In this document: one piece after another, positions 12,301-22,962 of the stretch
Layout of the letters: every line of letters begins with the position of its first letter
Position numbering within the stretch: the stretch's first letter is position 1
Assembly (NCBI GenBank): GCA_001986395.2
Contig: MQVO02000003.1
Coordinates: 1,922,001-1,986,000, forward strand
From: Irpex lacteus
Taxonomy: Eukaryota; Basidiomycota; Agaricomycetes; Polyporales; Irpicaceae
DNA length: 64,000 bases
Direction of reading: 5' to 3'
Notes under the pieces: generated by a model
Seen by the model: only the letters and a program-made list of their open reading frames with translations
The model's database searches: none
What the model was told of the DNA's origin: nothing
Translations under genes and position numbers: made by a program

Positions 12301-12587
12301 TCCCGGTAGGACGTGTCTCCGTCCAAGAAGTGCCTTGCCATGTTGCATGAGGTCTGCAACGGAATACACGCCATCACGTATACGCTCTTGCAGAACAGAC
12401 GCTATCAGAGCTATGGCTTCTGTCTGGTTCAACCTCAGGCCCCTCGCCAGACGTTTCTGGGCCAAGAAGCCTGCCTAAATTTCCCGTAAACGTCTGTCAA
12501 CGCTGTTCATGGGTGCCGTAAGCGTAATAAGTTCGCGCGTACCTGATGCAAGAGAAGTTTGTCTTGCTCTCTGGGAGAGATGCGCAT
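9364..12587 (-). CDS. URE1: Urease (single-chain fungal type)
   Basis: Nickel urease, hydrolysing urea to ammonia and carbamate in the cytoplasm; about 835 residues in many exons, the usual fungal full length with gamma, beta and alpha parts fused. Exon 1 (12543-12587) encodes [15 protein letters not shown]. The next exon starts [20 protein letters not shown], the gamma-type region. The alpha part has [13 protein letters not shown] (nickel-binding His pair), [29 protein letters not shown] (the lysine that is carbamylated to bridge the nickels), HAYHTEGA followed across an intron by [11 protein letters not shown], and the mobile-flap motif [18 protein letters not shown] containing the catalytic histidine. 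It ends GRFYNIF. All key residues are present, so the enzyme should be functional if nickel accessory proteins exist elsewhere. The start is set by the ATG of the small first exon. Confidence 0.95.
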
Positions 12588-13910
12588 CTTCGGAACCCGT
12601 TATGTTTCGTTCTCACCTCCCACTTGGTCGTGGTGCAAGTAAAAGCTCCTGAGCATCTCTGAGCATGACTTTGACGGATCGCTGGCGCTGCCGCAAATGA
12701 ACGACCTAGCGTGAACGTTATCGCAGTAGATAAGAGGACAGGGCGCTACCCCGCACGTCGCAGCTTGCCTCATGTCGATCATGTCCCTTCTGTCGTTGTC
12801 CTCTGCTATTCCTGCAAGCTGATATGTCTCAGACGCTCCGGGAACATAGGCGAATCACGGTGCCTATTTTGTTTCATTTTGCTGAAGTGAAGACCTCGAG
12901 GTGAAGACGTTTCCATTTCTCCGAGCAGTAGTGCTAGTGTACTTGAGATCGAGACTCACCCATTCAATTAGCACAGACACATGTCGTTGTTCTCGACATC
13001 TCGGAGCTAAAAGCTGCTCACAATGCTGGCAAGGCCACAGTCCATCTGCCTTCTGGGCGGAAGTGCTTACTCGAGTTCTCATGGACATCCGTTTATGACA
13101 AACATCATGGTCGATTTCGACGTGAGCTCATGCGCCCGAGCGGCGAGGTACGAACATTTTAATCAGGAACTCCTCATGTTGTCTGGATTATCGGGAGGTA
13201 TAGCTGATCTGCACTCAATGACATGCTATAGATACGATAAAATAGTATGCTAGGGCGTATGATGACGGTGATGCGAACATGTCGGTATGTAGACCTGCTA
13301 CGCATCCGCATCTCCTGATCTTTACATAGATCATGATGGAGGTCGTTTCGGTCGAGTTCTAACATTGTGGCGAGCCGCGCGAAGGCCGAAGACAACTATT
13401 ATCTTCCCAGCAACGGAGATGGGTATCCTCAGGGCACAATCCCATTGTTTTTGTGTCTTTAGAATGCAAGGCGAGTCAGTAAATGAACTAAGCGACAATA
13501 ACGGGACGAGTCGAAGTGAGTCTGGTCTCGGGCTACGCCTTTTATAGACGCAAGAAGAAGCTGAAGAAGGAACAACAGAAGGGCTAGCTCGCCTGTGCCA
13601 GGAAATCAGAGATCATCCAGTTGTTGTTGGGCTACCAGGCATCGCCTTTGTTTCCCGCTGGCGCTGCACGGTACATAAAGCCCCGTCGTGTGTGCAATCT
13701 GTCCGCTTCTCCTTGCATGAGCAAACTCACTCCTCGACTCAATCTCCGAGTCCGAGTCAGAGAACAGCCCTTCCGTCGCGCCCGCCGACAAAGTGCATCC
13801 GACACTACCAATCACATTCTTTGGCTGAGTTCTCAGCCTCACCCACGGACCTTACTCCCACGGCAACCACCGAAGCGCAGCGCCACAACGACGTGCCGTA
13901 TCACGTGTCT
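12588..13910. other. Intergenic region upstream of urease
   Basis: About 1.3 kb between divergent genes, containing the urease promoter. Short frames occur but none shows paired splice sites or a recognisable domain. I see no repeat or RNA gene. Confidence 0.4.
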
Positions 13911-13922
13911 GACATATATATC
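13911..13922 (+). promoter_or_regulatory. TATA-like element
   Basis: The sequence ACATATATATCT lies about 105 bp upstream of the ATG at 14028 in otherwise GC-balanced DNA. Its spacing favours 14028 as the start over ATGs further upstream at 13692. Confidence 0.4.
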
Positions 13923-14027
13923 TTTGCGGGCGTAGAAGCGTCAAGGAAGAGTTGCATCCTCTCTTCCATCCTTCCCGCATCACACTGTTCCGGTGTCTCG
14001 AGTCTCACGACCATCATCTCTGCAATT

Positions 14028-14699
14028 ATGCCCGGCCTTACCCTCGCACCTATATCAGTCTCCCTCTGTGATCCAGCACCACGCAAACGCACGATGCCCG
14101 TCTCAAGCACGCATTCTACCAGGTCGTCACGCTCCCTGACGCGAACAACCTCCTACATCTCTTTATCAGACGCCCAGCCCGACTCATATACCCTTAAGGT
14201 CGGATCGACGTCCCCGCACAGGCACGATACCCACTCGGCCCCTTATCCTCGTCCTCCGAAACCACACAAAGAACGTCGCAAGAGCATTTCCAGAAGCTCT
14301 ACCGAGCCCTTGACCATTCACCTTAAGCCTCGCGCTGCGAAACCTCCTGCGAAGCCTTCCCCTGTGCCCATGCCTGGCCTTCGCGTGTCCTCACCACTTG
14401 CACCCACACGATCTGTACTCCCTCCCCGTCCCCATTACCCTCGATCTAAGACAGAGCCGGACCTCTACCGTGTTGCACTCATCGGGCGCATGCGCCTATC
14501 ACCGGAAGGTCAGAAGATCCTACACATGGGTCCGCGGCTTGCAATGTCTATCTACACTGCAACGCAGGAGTTGGAAAAGATTGTTGCATCGCAAAGGGAC
14601 TATGAGGGCGACGTGAATATGACGGGCGAGGATGGGCAGGTGCTGACGACGTCGTGGGTGGTTGTGCCGCAGGAGGACTGGGAGATGGTTAACGCGTAG
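14028..14699 (+). CDS. Hypothetical basic, proline/serine-rich protein
   Basis: Single-exon gene of about 223 residues starting MPGLTLAPISVSLCDPAPRK. The first two-thirds are disordered: rich in Ser, Pro and Arg with basic clusters (KPHKERRKSISR) that could serve for nuclear import or phosphorylation. The C-terminal third looks folded and conserved: an amphipathic stretch (LIGRMRLSPEGQKILHMGPR), a helix (ATQELEKIVASQRDYE) and a beta-like end (TTSWVVVPQEDWEMVNA). No known domain is recognised. The frame is open further upstream (to 13692), but the nearby TATA-like element and the change in composition favour the inner ATG. No signal peptide or membrane helix. Confidence 0.6.
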   Translation: MPGLTLAPISVSLCDPAPRKRTMPVSSTHSTRSSRSLTRTTSYISLSDAQPDSYTLKVGSTSPHRHDTHSAPYPRPPKPHKERRKSISRSSTEPLTIHLKPRAAKPPAKPSPVPMPGLRVSSPLAPTRSVLPPRPHYPRSKTEPDLYRVALIGRMRLSPEGQKILHMGPRLAMSIYTATQELEKIVASQRDYEGDVNMTGEDGQVLTTSWVVVPQEDWEMVNA

Positions 14700-16256
14700 C
14701 GGAGCCGGATGCATTGCGGAGGGTTGGGTTTCGGATCGACAAACTAGCGGAGCTGCGGTGGCTGCGGAGGACTGGCCATACCCCATACACACAATACCTT
14801 CAAGCCGGAGCGAATCATAGTCGACGGCGGGCGACCGTCTTCTACATCACTTCGAGTCTCATCATCTATGCAAGTCATATCTTGATTATTTTGTGCTTGA
14901 TATCCCCTTTTCGCCTTTTTTATCCTCTTCGTTCGTTTCACTGTACCTTCGTTTTAATTACATGACTCGTTTGATCCTCCAGGATAGGATCTGGCCCCTT
15001 CCTTTGGGACACTGTATTTGTACATGCTTGGATATAAATAGGAAACTTGTAGAGTACGCTTGGAATACGCTTTCGTTGTAGCTTTCATCGTTATCATATA
15101 TGATATCTTCTGCCCACTCATCCCTCTACTGTATCTCGCGAAGCGTGATTGACCTCAGTCATCTATCACCACCAGGTAAGTGAGCCCGGAGCGCACGGTG
15201 GCTGAAGCTCTGTATACGTACTGCATCGCCATTCTGCCAATGACTGACAGACATACATTGACTGTTGTGCCGAGTGAAGGATCAAAACGCCTCAAAGCTC
15301 ATAACCTTATACAGACCGAAACAGCTTCTTTTCCCAGCCACAGTCAAGTACTCTCTGTGATACAGATGGGAGAGGGAAGCGTTTACTTTTCGGTGCCCGT
15401 AGTCAAGGTGAGTGCTCCACCAATCAACGTTTACAGATGTCAGTATTGATTATCTTCAGTGCATGTCTACGAGTTGACACTGACGCACCAATAAGTCGAA
15501 GCAAACGCCTGTTCCCTCACAGAGAGATCGGCGGCAGTCACGGTGTGTCTCGGGCTGACAGCCGCATTGCCTGAGCTATGTAGTTGGCAGTAGCCCATAG
15601 CCCAGGCTCCGAGTCAAGTCAATTTGTGCCGTAGATGCGCAGCTAGTGAGTGTTCTAGCATGGGGACTATGAGTAGATGGGCCTGTTTTGTATGTGTGGG
15701 AGTGCACAAAGCTTGGTCGAGCCGGTGAAAGGTGGGAAGGCTGAATGAACCTGTGCAAGAAGTCGTGTGTATTAAGATTCTGCCAAGTAGAGGCGGTGGC
15801 ATACTTTTAATACAGCCATTAACGAAGAACAGATGCGTGGATACAGCTTGTGACACAGTTGAGTTTCGAAGAGTGATTTAGTGCAATCCACGAAATGGGC
15901 CCGAGGCAGTTTTTGTCTTAGACTGAGCTATCACAGTAGTATGGGTTTCGCGCCTTCTCGTAAAGCTGAAATTGGCAACGAAGATAACGGACCAGGATAC
16001 TAGTTTTGCGAAGGCGGTAATAGTGCTTGCCCAAAGTCACTGGCGCACTAACGCGACGCGTTGATTGCATCACGTGCCTTTCGGCATTCTGCACGTGCGC
16101 ACAAGTTGTCAGTGACGTCGTGCAGTCGAGGGTCCGGACCACGCAGTCCAACAGCAACGATGGAGCAACACGGATAGCACTGTTGGTTTAACTCTAACTA
16201 CTGACCCACCTGTCTGTAGAAGTAAACATATCTAGGATCCCAACAGGGCCCCGGGG
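14700..16256. other. Intergenic region, possible isolated exon
   Basis: About 1.5 kb without a convincing gene. A plus-strand stretch around 15250-15410 (containing LTVVPSEGSKRLKAHN) is followed by a GTGAGT donor and might be an exon of a decayed or unrecognised gene, but no partner exons were found. The remainder shows nothing identifiable. Confidence 0.3.
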
Positions 16257-19200
16257 ATGGGTCGACTAAGACCTTTTCTTCGCGTCTCCAGGATTTCCCT
16301 AGTATCGCCGAGAAACACTTTGAATTTGTACAAGAAAGCGGTCTCAGGACATAGGAATTTTTGGAGTAACGTGTCAGTTCATGACACACCTACAAGAAAG
16401 GGTTAGCCGCATCTCAATTTCTTGCTCTAAAGTAATCATCGGCACTAACCTGGACTAAATTCCACTTACTAGGATACCGTGATGCCGCCCTTGCCGTCGG
16501 CGGTATAACAGCATTGGCGAGCGGGTTAGCTTGTGCGAGTAGCGTTTACACGTCATCGGAAGAGGTGCCAGAAGATGAAGCTCAAGACGAAGGCAACGAC
16601 GAAGCTGAAGAAGGATTTCTCGACTACGCAAGTCAATCACGTCGATCGTACAGTAAACCACGTACTCAATTCCCTCATGCAGGTATTGCCCTCAAGTACT
16701 AATGACGAAATCGAAGAAACGGAGGAAGAGGTACGTATTTGCCATCGGCTCTACGATACTGCTGTTCGCTCGCTGATACTATCAAGGTGAACATTTCCAA
16801 TACAGCTACCCTAATTCCGAGCTTCTGACTTCTCCGTGCCCAGTCTCGCAGTTCATCATGGAGAGGGCGAGGATTGGACGTTCTCAAGTCAGCCGTATCC
16901 GCTACAGCCGTTGCAACAGCGATGAAGACCTGGTCCTGGCCAAAGTCACTCACCGTCGATTTCAGTTGGCTCCAAGAACGCTTGAACGCCCTTTTCCTCG
17001 AACTAAGTCTCGGACCCGGCTCTCTATACTCCGATATTGTCGACCGACCTCCCGACCCAAACATTTATCCCGAAGTCGAGTGGGACGCCAGTGTTCGGCT
17101 AGGCGAAGATCTTTGCATTTCTGAGCGAGCATTTCTTGAGGAAAGAAGACGCGCGATAAAAATGCCGTTTGCGCGGTTAGTGGGGGTTAATCCTGACGAA
17201 ATTGACGAGAGAGACCTACCTGTGGTGGCTATTGCTGGGTCTGGTGGCGGTAATTCGCTATTATTTCCACTCAAAGGAGAAAGCTTAATGTCTAAATGGG
17301 TTTCCACCTCCAGGCTACCGTGCGATGCTAATGACCGCGGGTTCTTTAGTGGGGGCACAATCATCAGGCATTCTACCCTGCGTAACATACACCGCCGGAG
17401 TGTCTGGTAAGAGCATCAGCGTTCAATACATATTGTTATGTTCCTTCCTTCTGATTATTAATCTAGGAAGCTGCTGGGCGCTGAGTGTTATGTACTCAGG
17501 AGTCGCAGGCTCCGTCCTACCGGAGGACGTAGCTGACTACCTCGAAGACAGAATTCAAGTCAGCTATCTCGATATGAGCACGCTGGACGCTCTCGTGACC
17601 CCACCAACGAACAAAGTGAGAGCACTCCTCGTCTTGGCAAATCTATCAAGGCTTACTGTGATCTAGTATCTGCTGGTAGGTCGTAGCAGTGCTCACCGCG
17701 CAGATGGTGTCGCCTGATTAATGACTCCGTTCAGGCCAGCGTATTGCGCAAGGCGGCTGGGCCTACCGGAACCGTATCGCTCGTGGATATTTACGGCACT
17801 CTGCTAGGTTCTAGGTTGTTCGTCCCATCAAGTTACGAGACCTTGAATCCGCAGCATCTATCCTTACACATGATGCGTCGTCATATTGATAAAGGACAGC
17901 ACCCCATGCCAATTTTTACAGCGATTCAACATAGTGAGATCTGCGTTATCTGCTTGGTGTTTATCCCTATTGAATAGTAAAGCGTACGATTTACATTGTC
18001 AGCCTTTCCCCCTGTGGCCATACAAGCTATGCGAGAGCTTCAGGCTGAAGAAGACAGCGGTGTAGAAGCGCACAGCATGACGGTACTGGAAGAGGCTAAG
18101 AAGATATTGAAAGAAGTCTCGTCGCAATATTTATGGTACGAGTTTACACCATACGAAGTGGGCTGTGATGAAATAGGCGGTGTGTACCCATTACCTCAAA
18201 TTGTAAAGTGGAGATCTCACTGGCGTCGGGCGTTCGGCATTCAGCTTGGATTCCGTCGTGGGCTTTTGGAAGACAATTCGCAAATGGCCAGAATACTGAA
18301 CGACGGGTAAGCCCCGATATGTTAGTTCTTCACGACAGATATGTCTTTATTGACAGAGGATCATCAGCCAGAACTCGGATTACCCATCCTCGCAGGGTAC
18401 GCAATTAATCTTCGATTGGCAATCATCATGGAGTTTCTCTGACAAGCCGCATGTTTCGCCAGCATCTTTGGCTCAGCCTTTTGTGCTTCTCTCAAGGTGT
18501 GGATGACTTCTGCACATCATAGAACCACCGCCGGACTCAATACAAACAAACTTTCTCCGGCGGCAATATAGCTTTACTTCCAGGAGATACGTCCGACATT
18601 GGATGTTTTGCCGTCCCAGCTTTACAATTGGCTGTTCGAGATAATTACAGACAATGAGGAAGACTTGGGCCTGATACACCCCGTAATGCCAGACCAAGTG
18701 AGTAAAGTAGACGTATCTTCTGCTGCCGCTCAATGTAACAAAATTCCAAACTACGACGATTGCGTTATAGGTTCCGAACTTTCTCAGAGGCCTCGACGGA
18801 CAACTGAGGTTCGGCAGTCCTCCTGACCTAACTGAACGAGAGTATATGACTTTCATGGTACGTCCACAATTTTGTATGACAAGACGTCACCTTCACTTGT
18901 GCTTGACAGGACGCGGGAGGTATGTATCGTGTTCGGGGATAGTCCCTCACGCAGAACAATGTAACTGACATTGCATACTCAGCTGAATTGAATATCCCGT
19001 ACTACCCCCTCCTCCGCCGGAACGTGGACTGTATAATCGCCCTGGACGCCAGTGCAGATTCTCAGGTAAGCTCTCTCATTACGATATTACCCTTCTCCTG
19101 CCCACCGTTCATTTACGTCCGTCTGCCATCCTACCACGCGCCTATCCGTCTTGGTGGCTCCCATAGGATTTGTGGTTCACACGCGCGGAAGGTGACGCTC

Positions 19201-20161
19201 TCCCACTTCCGTCATTTAGACATATCGAGGTACATGTTCTAACTGACGCGCGCGATCTAACGATCCTCGCCCTTTTCCACCCCTTGTGCCCACAGAATTG
19301 GCGACCAAGCGAGGACTTCGGACTTGGCCGAAGGGCGCTGGATGGCCCGTGAAAGTCATGGCGTCTGTAGGGCGTATCTCCGCCACTGACGACAGCCAGG
19401 GCGATGACAGTCTCAACTCAGATGAAGACGTGGAAGCTCAACAAGCAAGCCGCAAACTTGCTGAGACTCAGGAGACCGCACTTGCCGAGCAAGCTGACAG
19501 ACGAACCGATACTGAAAGTCGTGGGATCCCTGAAGATATTGACGACGAGAGTGACAGCCACGGTGAGTGTACCATGCTATTGTTTTTCCGAATTTATCAG
19601 AAAGATTGCGGAAGGCGCGGAAAAGCTCACAGACTTGGCTTTATGCCGTTACGGTATCTTTGTCTTCTAGGGCGTGACGACCATGATGGTGTACCACCGT
19701 CTTTGCAATCATGTGAAGTCTGGATTGGCTCGTCTGAGTCTAGTGAATCCGACTCGTCGCGGCTAGACGACCTAGACGAGGATGCGCTACTCAAGCGTGA
19801 CGGCATCGGCATCGTGTATATACCCCTTGCGGCGAACGACGATGAGGTGCCCGGGTTCGACCCTTTCTCTGTGTCGACGTGGAGACGAGAACTCACTGCA
19901 GAAGAGAGTCAAGCGTTATTGGACGTATCCGAGGTTCGTTTGCGACTTTTGGTGCAATACCGCCCGAACTGGAGGTGGCCCTCACAACGATTTGTTTCTC
20001 ACCTTTTCTTCTCCCAGGCGAACTTCGAGAACAGCAGGGTAAAAATCGTGCGGTTACTGCGTGCCATCTGGCTGCGCAAGAAACGTGACAGAGAGCGAAG
20101 AGAATTCGAAGCCCACTTCATATCGCATTTTCACCGCAACCTCCCTCGAGAATTTTCCTAG
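16257..20161 (+). CDS. Cytosolic phospholipase A2-like (lysophospholipase) protein
   Basis: Member of the cPLA2/lysophospholipase catalytic family in many short exons. Exon 1 (ATG 16257) encodes an Arg-rich, acid-poor N-terminus (MGRLRPFLRVSRISLVSPRN), mitochondrial-presequence-like. Exon 2 (from 16473) gives a hydrophobic segment (AALAVGGITALASGLACASS) and then an acidic linker. The catalytic domain has the oxyanion-type motif VVAIAGSGGG then YRAMLMTAG, the nucleophile block TAGVSGSCWALSVMYSG, VDIYGTLLGSRLFVPSS, WYEFTPYEVGCDEI and the acid-residue block around MDAG followed by NIPYYPLLRRNVDCIIALDA. An acidic stretch and a basic C-terminal helix (WLRKKRDRERREFEAHF) follow, ending in a stop at 20159-20161. 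It probably hydrolyses phospholipid acyl esters at an internal membrane. The exon 2-3 junction (16630-16860) has several in-frame solutions and is unsure. Confidence 0.8.
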
Positions 20162-20522
20162 CCGAACACGCACACACAAGATCTAAATCGCAGCAGATCA
20201 TATATACACGAAGAAGCCTGCTTATATAGATCGTTCCACAAATCCTAGATTTAATACAACAGCAACAGCACATGAACAGGGTAGAAAGATGAAGGATTGT
20301 TGTACATAATACAGACTATACTATCCATTTATGAATACACGTCCTAATGGTTCTTCGCGGGAGGGCGATCAGAATTTTCGATACATGATAGGCACCCTCG
20401 CGCCTCTGATCGCCGCTCGGGAGGCCACAGGAGTAAGGGGTATGGTGATGTACAGTGGAAGGGAAGAGGCCAGCTTCTAGTGGCGAAGGACGTCAACGTC
20501 ATGATCAGGGCTGTTTTGCTTT
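20162..20522. other. Convergent 3' region
   Basis: Short region between the ends of the phospholipase-like gene (+) and the thioredoxin-like gene (-). AT-rich motifs here fit 3' UTRs; nothing else is seen. Confidence 0.4.
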
Positions 20523-21755
20523 TTACACTTTCGCCAACGTGTCTGCCAGGGGTTTTGCCATCTCTTCTGCGTTGCCTATCCACCTGATCGTTCTATCTCG
20601 AACTGTGATGATAAAGACTAGAGGAAAGATAGAGACACAGGAATACGTAAGCATTCAGTGCCAAACCGATTTAGATTGAAAAGCCTCACCTAGTGGTATA
20701 GATGCATTCTTGCCAGGCTTGAACAGCGCTGTAATTGTCGTCATTTGTGAGTCAGGTTTTGCCTAGCTCGCTTGAACTGGCGCGGAATGGAGCACTGACC
20801 ATTGAATGCGACGCGGTTGCTGTCAACGTATATCGGGTAGTTCATGTCATTCCTCGCAAACACGAATGCCTTGAGCGCGGCAACGTCTGTATCCGCGCCA
20901 TTGAAAATTCCCTCATTGGCAAAGGTAACGACCTTTGCGTTCGCCTGGTTCGCGGCAATCTCTGTGAGATGAGGAAAGACGTTGTGGCACGGCTAGAGTA
21001 ATTCCAAAAATACACGAGCCACAATCAGCAGACTAAACGAGAAGCAGAGCCGATCAAACGGACGTACCCTACACCACCTGTACACATGGACGAAGAAACA
21101 GTAGGTCAGCCAGCGTCCCGGAAACAGGAAGCCACAGGAGAGGCAAAAATCGAGCACATGTGCACGACGCATCGACGCGATCAACATGACCGTTCGCTTG
21201 TAGATAACCTATAGAAGCTAATTGGCAAAAAATGAAATGACGTACGACGCCCAGAACTCGACGATGAGCACGCTCGCATCACGCCAGCCGTCCTTTGTGC
21301 CCCGGACGTGCACGAATGCGTCCGGCTGATCTAGCCAGTCGAGGTCGACCTGTTTGCCCTGCAGCGGGCTTACCCATCCTGGGCGTAAAAATGGTGGAGG
21401 TCCCCGCTTCAACTGTGTTTCTAGAGCGGGAAAGGCGGGCATCAGGTTCTTCGAGCGTAAACTATCAAGGACAGCGCGGTCATGGCGGGATTGGAAGGAT
21501 TCTGTGGGTGATTCAACTCAGTATTGTTCTGCCGCTACGATAGGAAAGTGAGTCGAATAGTACGCACTCACTGCTGCTTCCCATTTCCCTATTTCAGTCG
21601 TAATCAGCAGAGGACCGTGCAACACCGAGAGAAATCATCTCACCTTGGTTCCAACGGTCTTCATAACTATTCTGGAATGCTTGCCACAGGCTGCTACGGT
21701 AATCGTTCCACGCAGCGACTTCGGTGGGCGGTGTATTGGGCGGTAAGCTAGCCAT
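20523..21755 (-). CDS. Thioredoxin-like (redoxin) protein
   Basis: Thioredoxin-fold protein with a CXXC active site. The start ATG (21755) gives MASLPPNTPPTEVAAWNDYR. After an intron the chain continues with SRHDRAVLDSLRSKNLMPAF and PLQGKQVDLDWLDQPDAF, then the first core strand ASVLIVEFWAS. The active site WCRPCH is assembled from a 10-nt microexon and the following exon. Next come TEIAANQANAKVVTFANEG, DTDVAALKAFVFARNDMNYP, the cis-Pro region PLVFIITVRDRTIRWIG and a final helix ending ADTLAKV before TAA at 20523-20525. The arrangement resembles TlpA/AhpC-type redoxins. Substrate and partner are unknown; there is no signal peptide, so it is probably cytosolic. The exons splice in frame throughout, which supports the model. 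Confidence 0.8.
21068..21077 (-). other. 10-nt microexon carrying the redox-site cysteine
   Basis: Minus-strand exon GTGGTGTAGG, preceded by TGTACAG and followed by GTACGT. Flanking introns are 21078-21245 (168 nt) and 20993-21067 (75 nt). Its first base completes the Ser codon; it then encodes Trp-Cys-Arg, and the next exon starts Pro-Cys-His. Skipping it would remove the first active-site cysteine and change frame (10 is not a multiple of 3). Confidence 0.8.
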
Positions 21756-21857
21756 AGTAGAACGAACAATCGAAAGATAAACCCAGGGGAGAGAAGTATA
21801 GTAGTACAGATGGAAAGGCAGTAGTGCACAGCAAAACCGAGTCCGACATGGGCCCAG

Positions 21858-21866
21858 TTATATATG
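21858..21866 (-). promoter_or_regulatory. TATA-like element of the thioredoxin-like gene
   Basis: On the minus strand CATATATAAC lies about 105 bp upstream of the ATG at 21755, a normal spacing for a fungal TATA box. Confidence 0.4.
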
Positions 21867-22962
21867 GCTGGCTGTGGTAGATCGCGCGACATGAGCTTAA
21901 GGGCCGCACCGATAGATCTGGATTCGAAAGTGAGCTGCCGTATCAGGTATCATGGCATGGGCTGGAAGGGGAAAAGGAAGACACTCTGTGGAAAGCCTGC
22001 CAGGCAGAAGGACGCCAGATCGTCTCAATCGCTCCGGGCGGTCGGGATTCAGTGGCATGCCTCTTCAGACTAGTTAGCTAAACCCTTTCGACTCGGAGAT
22101 CAATGGTTTCGTGAGGGGGGCCTAGAGAAGACATGCCATGTAGTCATTGATCAGCAACTGCACGCGGGGAAGTCTTTTGCAATGGATCACAGTGCACTGG
22201 GAGGGCTCTGATACGGGTATGTCGAGATGCAATTCCGGGCCTCGTTTGCGTCCCCCTCCCTTGTATTTTTTGCAGCTCCGCGGCTGGAGGTGCTTAGGTT
22301 AAGTTGACGCGTTTTCATCAATCAAAAGTAGAGGACTTCCCGCTTGGACTAAGCTGGGAGAAGCTCGTCCGAACTCTCAAGTCCGATGAGATGAACCGTG
22401 AGTTGACAGTTGCACTGTAAGACTCTTTCTCAGACTCTCAGGTTCCTGACCCATATAGTCACGATGCACCGTCCTGATCAATCTGCTTGCTCACCCCGAG
22501 AACTATCATCAGCTTCCACAGATTAATCCAAACTTATCAATTGCAGCCCGTGCCTGACTCTCTTTCTTAGAATTTCTAGCTGTTATGCGTTTTGATTCCG
22601 GTCAATGAGTGTCGCTAGCCTACTCAGGCCTGGCGGCCGAGGGACGATCTCCGAAGCACCTCTACTACGGATTTTCACATACTCGCACCCACTTTATCAC
22701 AAAACTCGTAAGAGTTTACATGTTTACAGATCAGCAGTACATTGCATTCATAAAGACCGTTCGTACGACACCTCTTCTCCCCGCGCGTAATTTCCGTTAT
22801 CGAGATAATCACACCCTTCTCCGTCCGTCTGTCTGGCGCCTCCCCAGGTTTATCCAATCTCCTTGACAGCTTGCAGGCATTTAATTATGCACGTATGCAC
22901 GTACACACAATCAGTAAGCGACCCGCAGCAGTGCAGTGGGCAACCTCCCAGGTCCCATTGGT
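21867..22962. other. Intergenic region
   Basis: About 1.1 kb between the thioredoxin-like promoter and the 3' end of the DUF1295 gene, both minus-strand. Only short, unspliced random-looking frames; no repeat or RNA gene recognised. Confidence 0.4.

Noticed and set aside
13692..14027. N-terminal extension of the hypothetical gene from 13692
   Set aside because: Composition differs and a TATA-like element lies inside it at 13911, so the ATG at 14028 is preferred.
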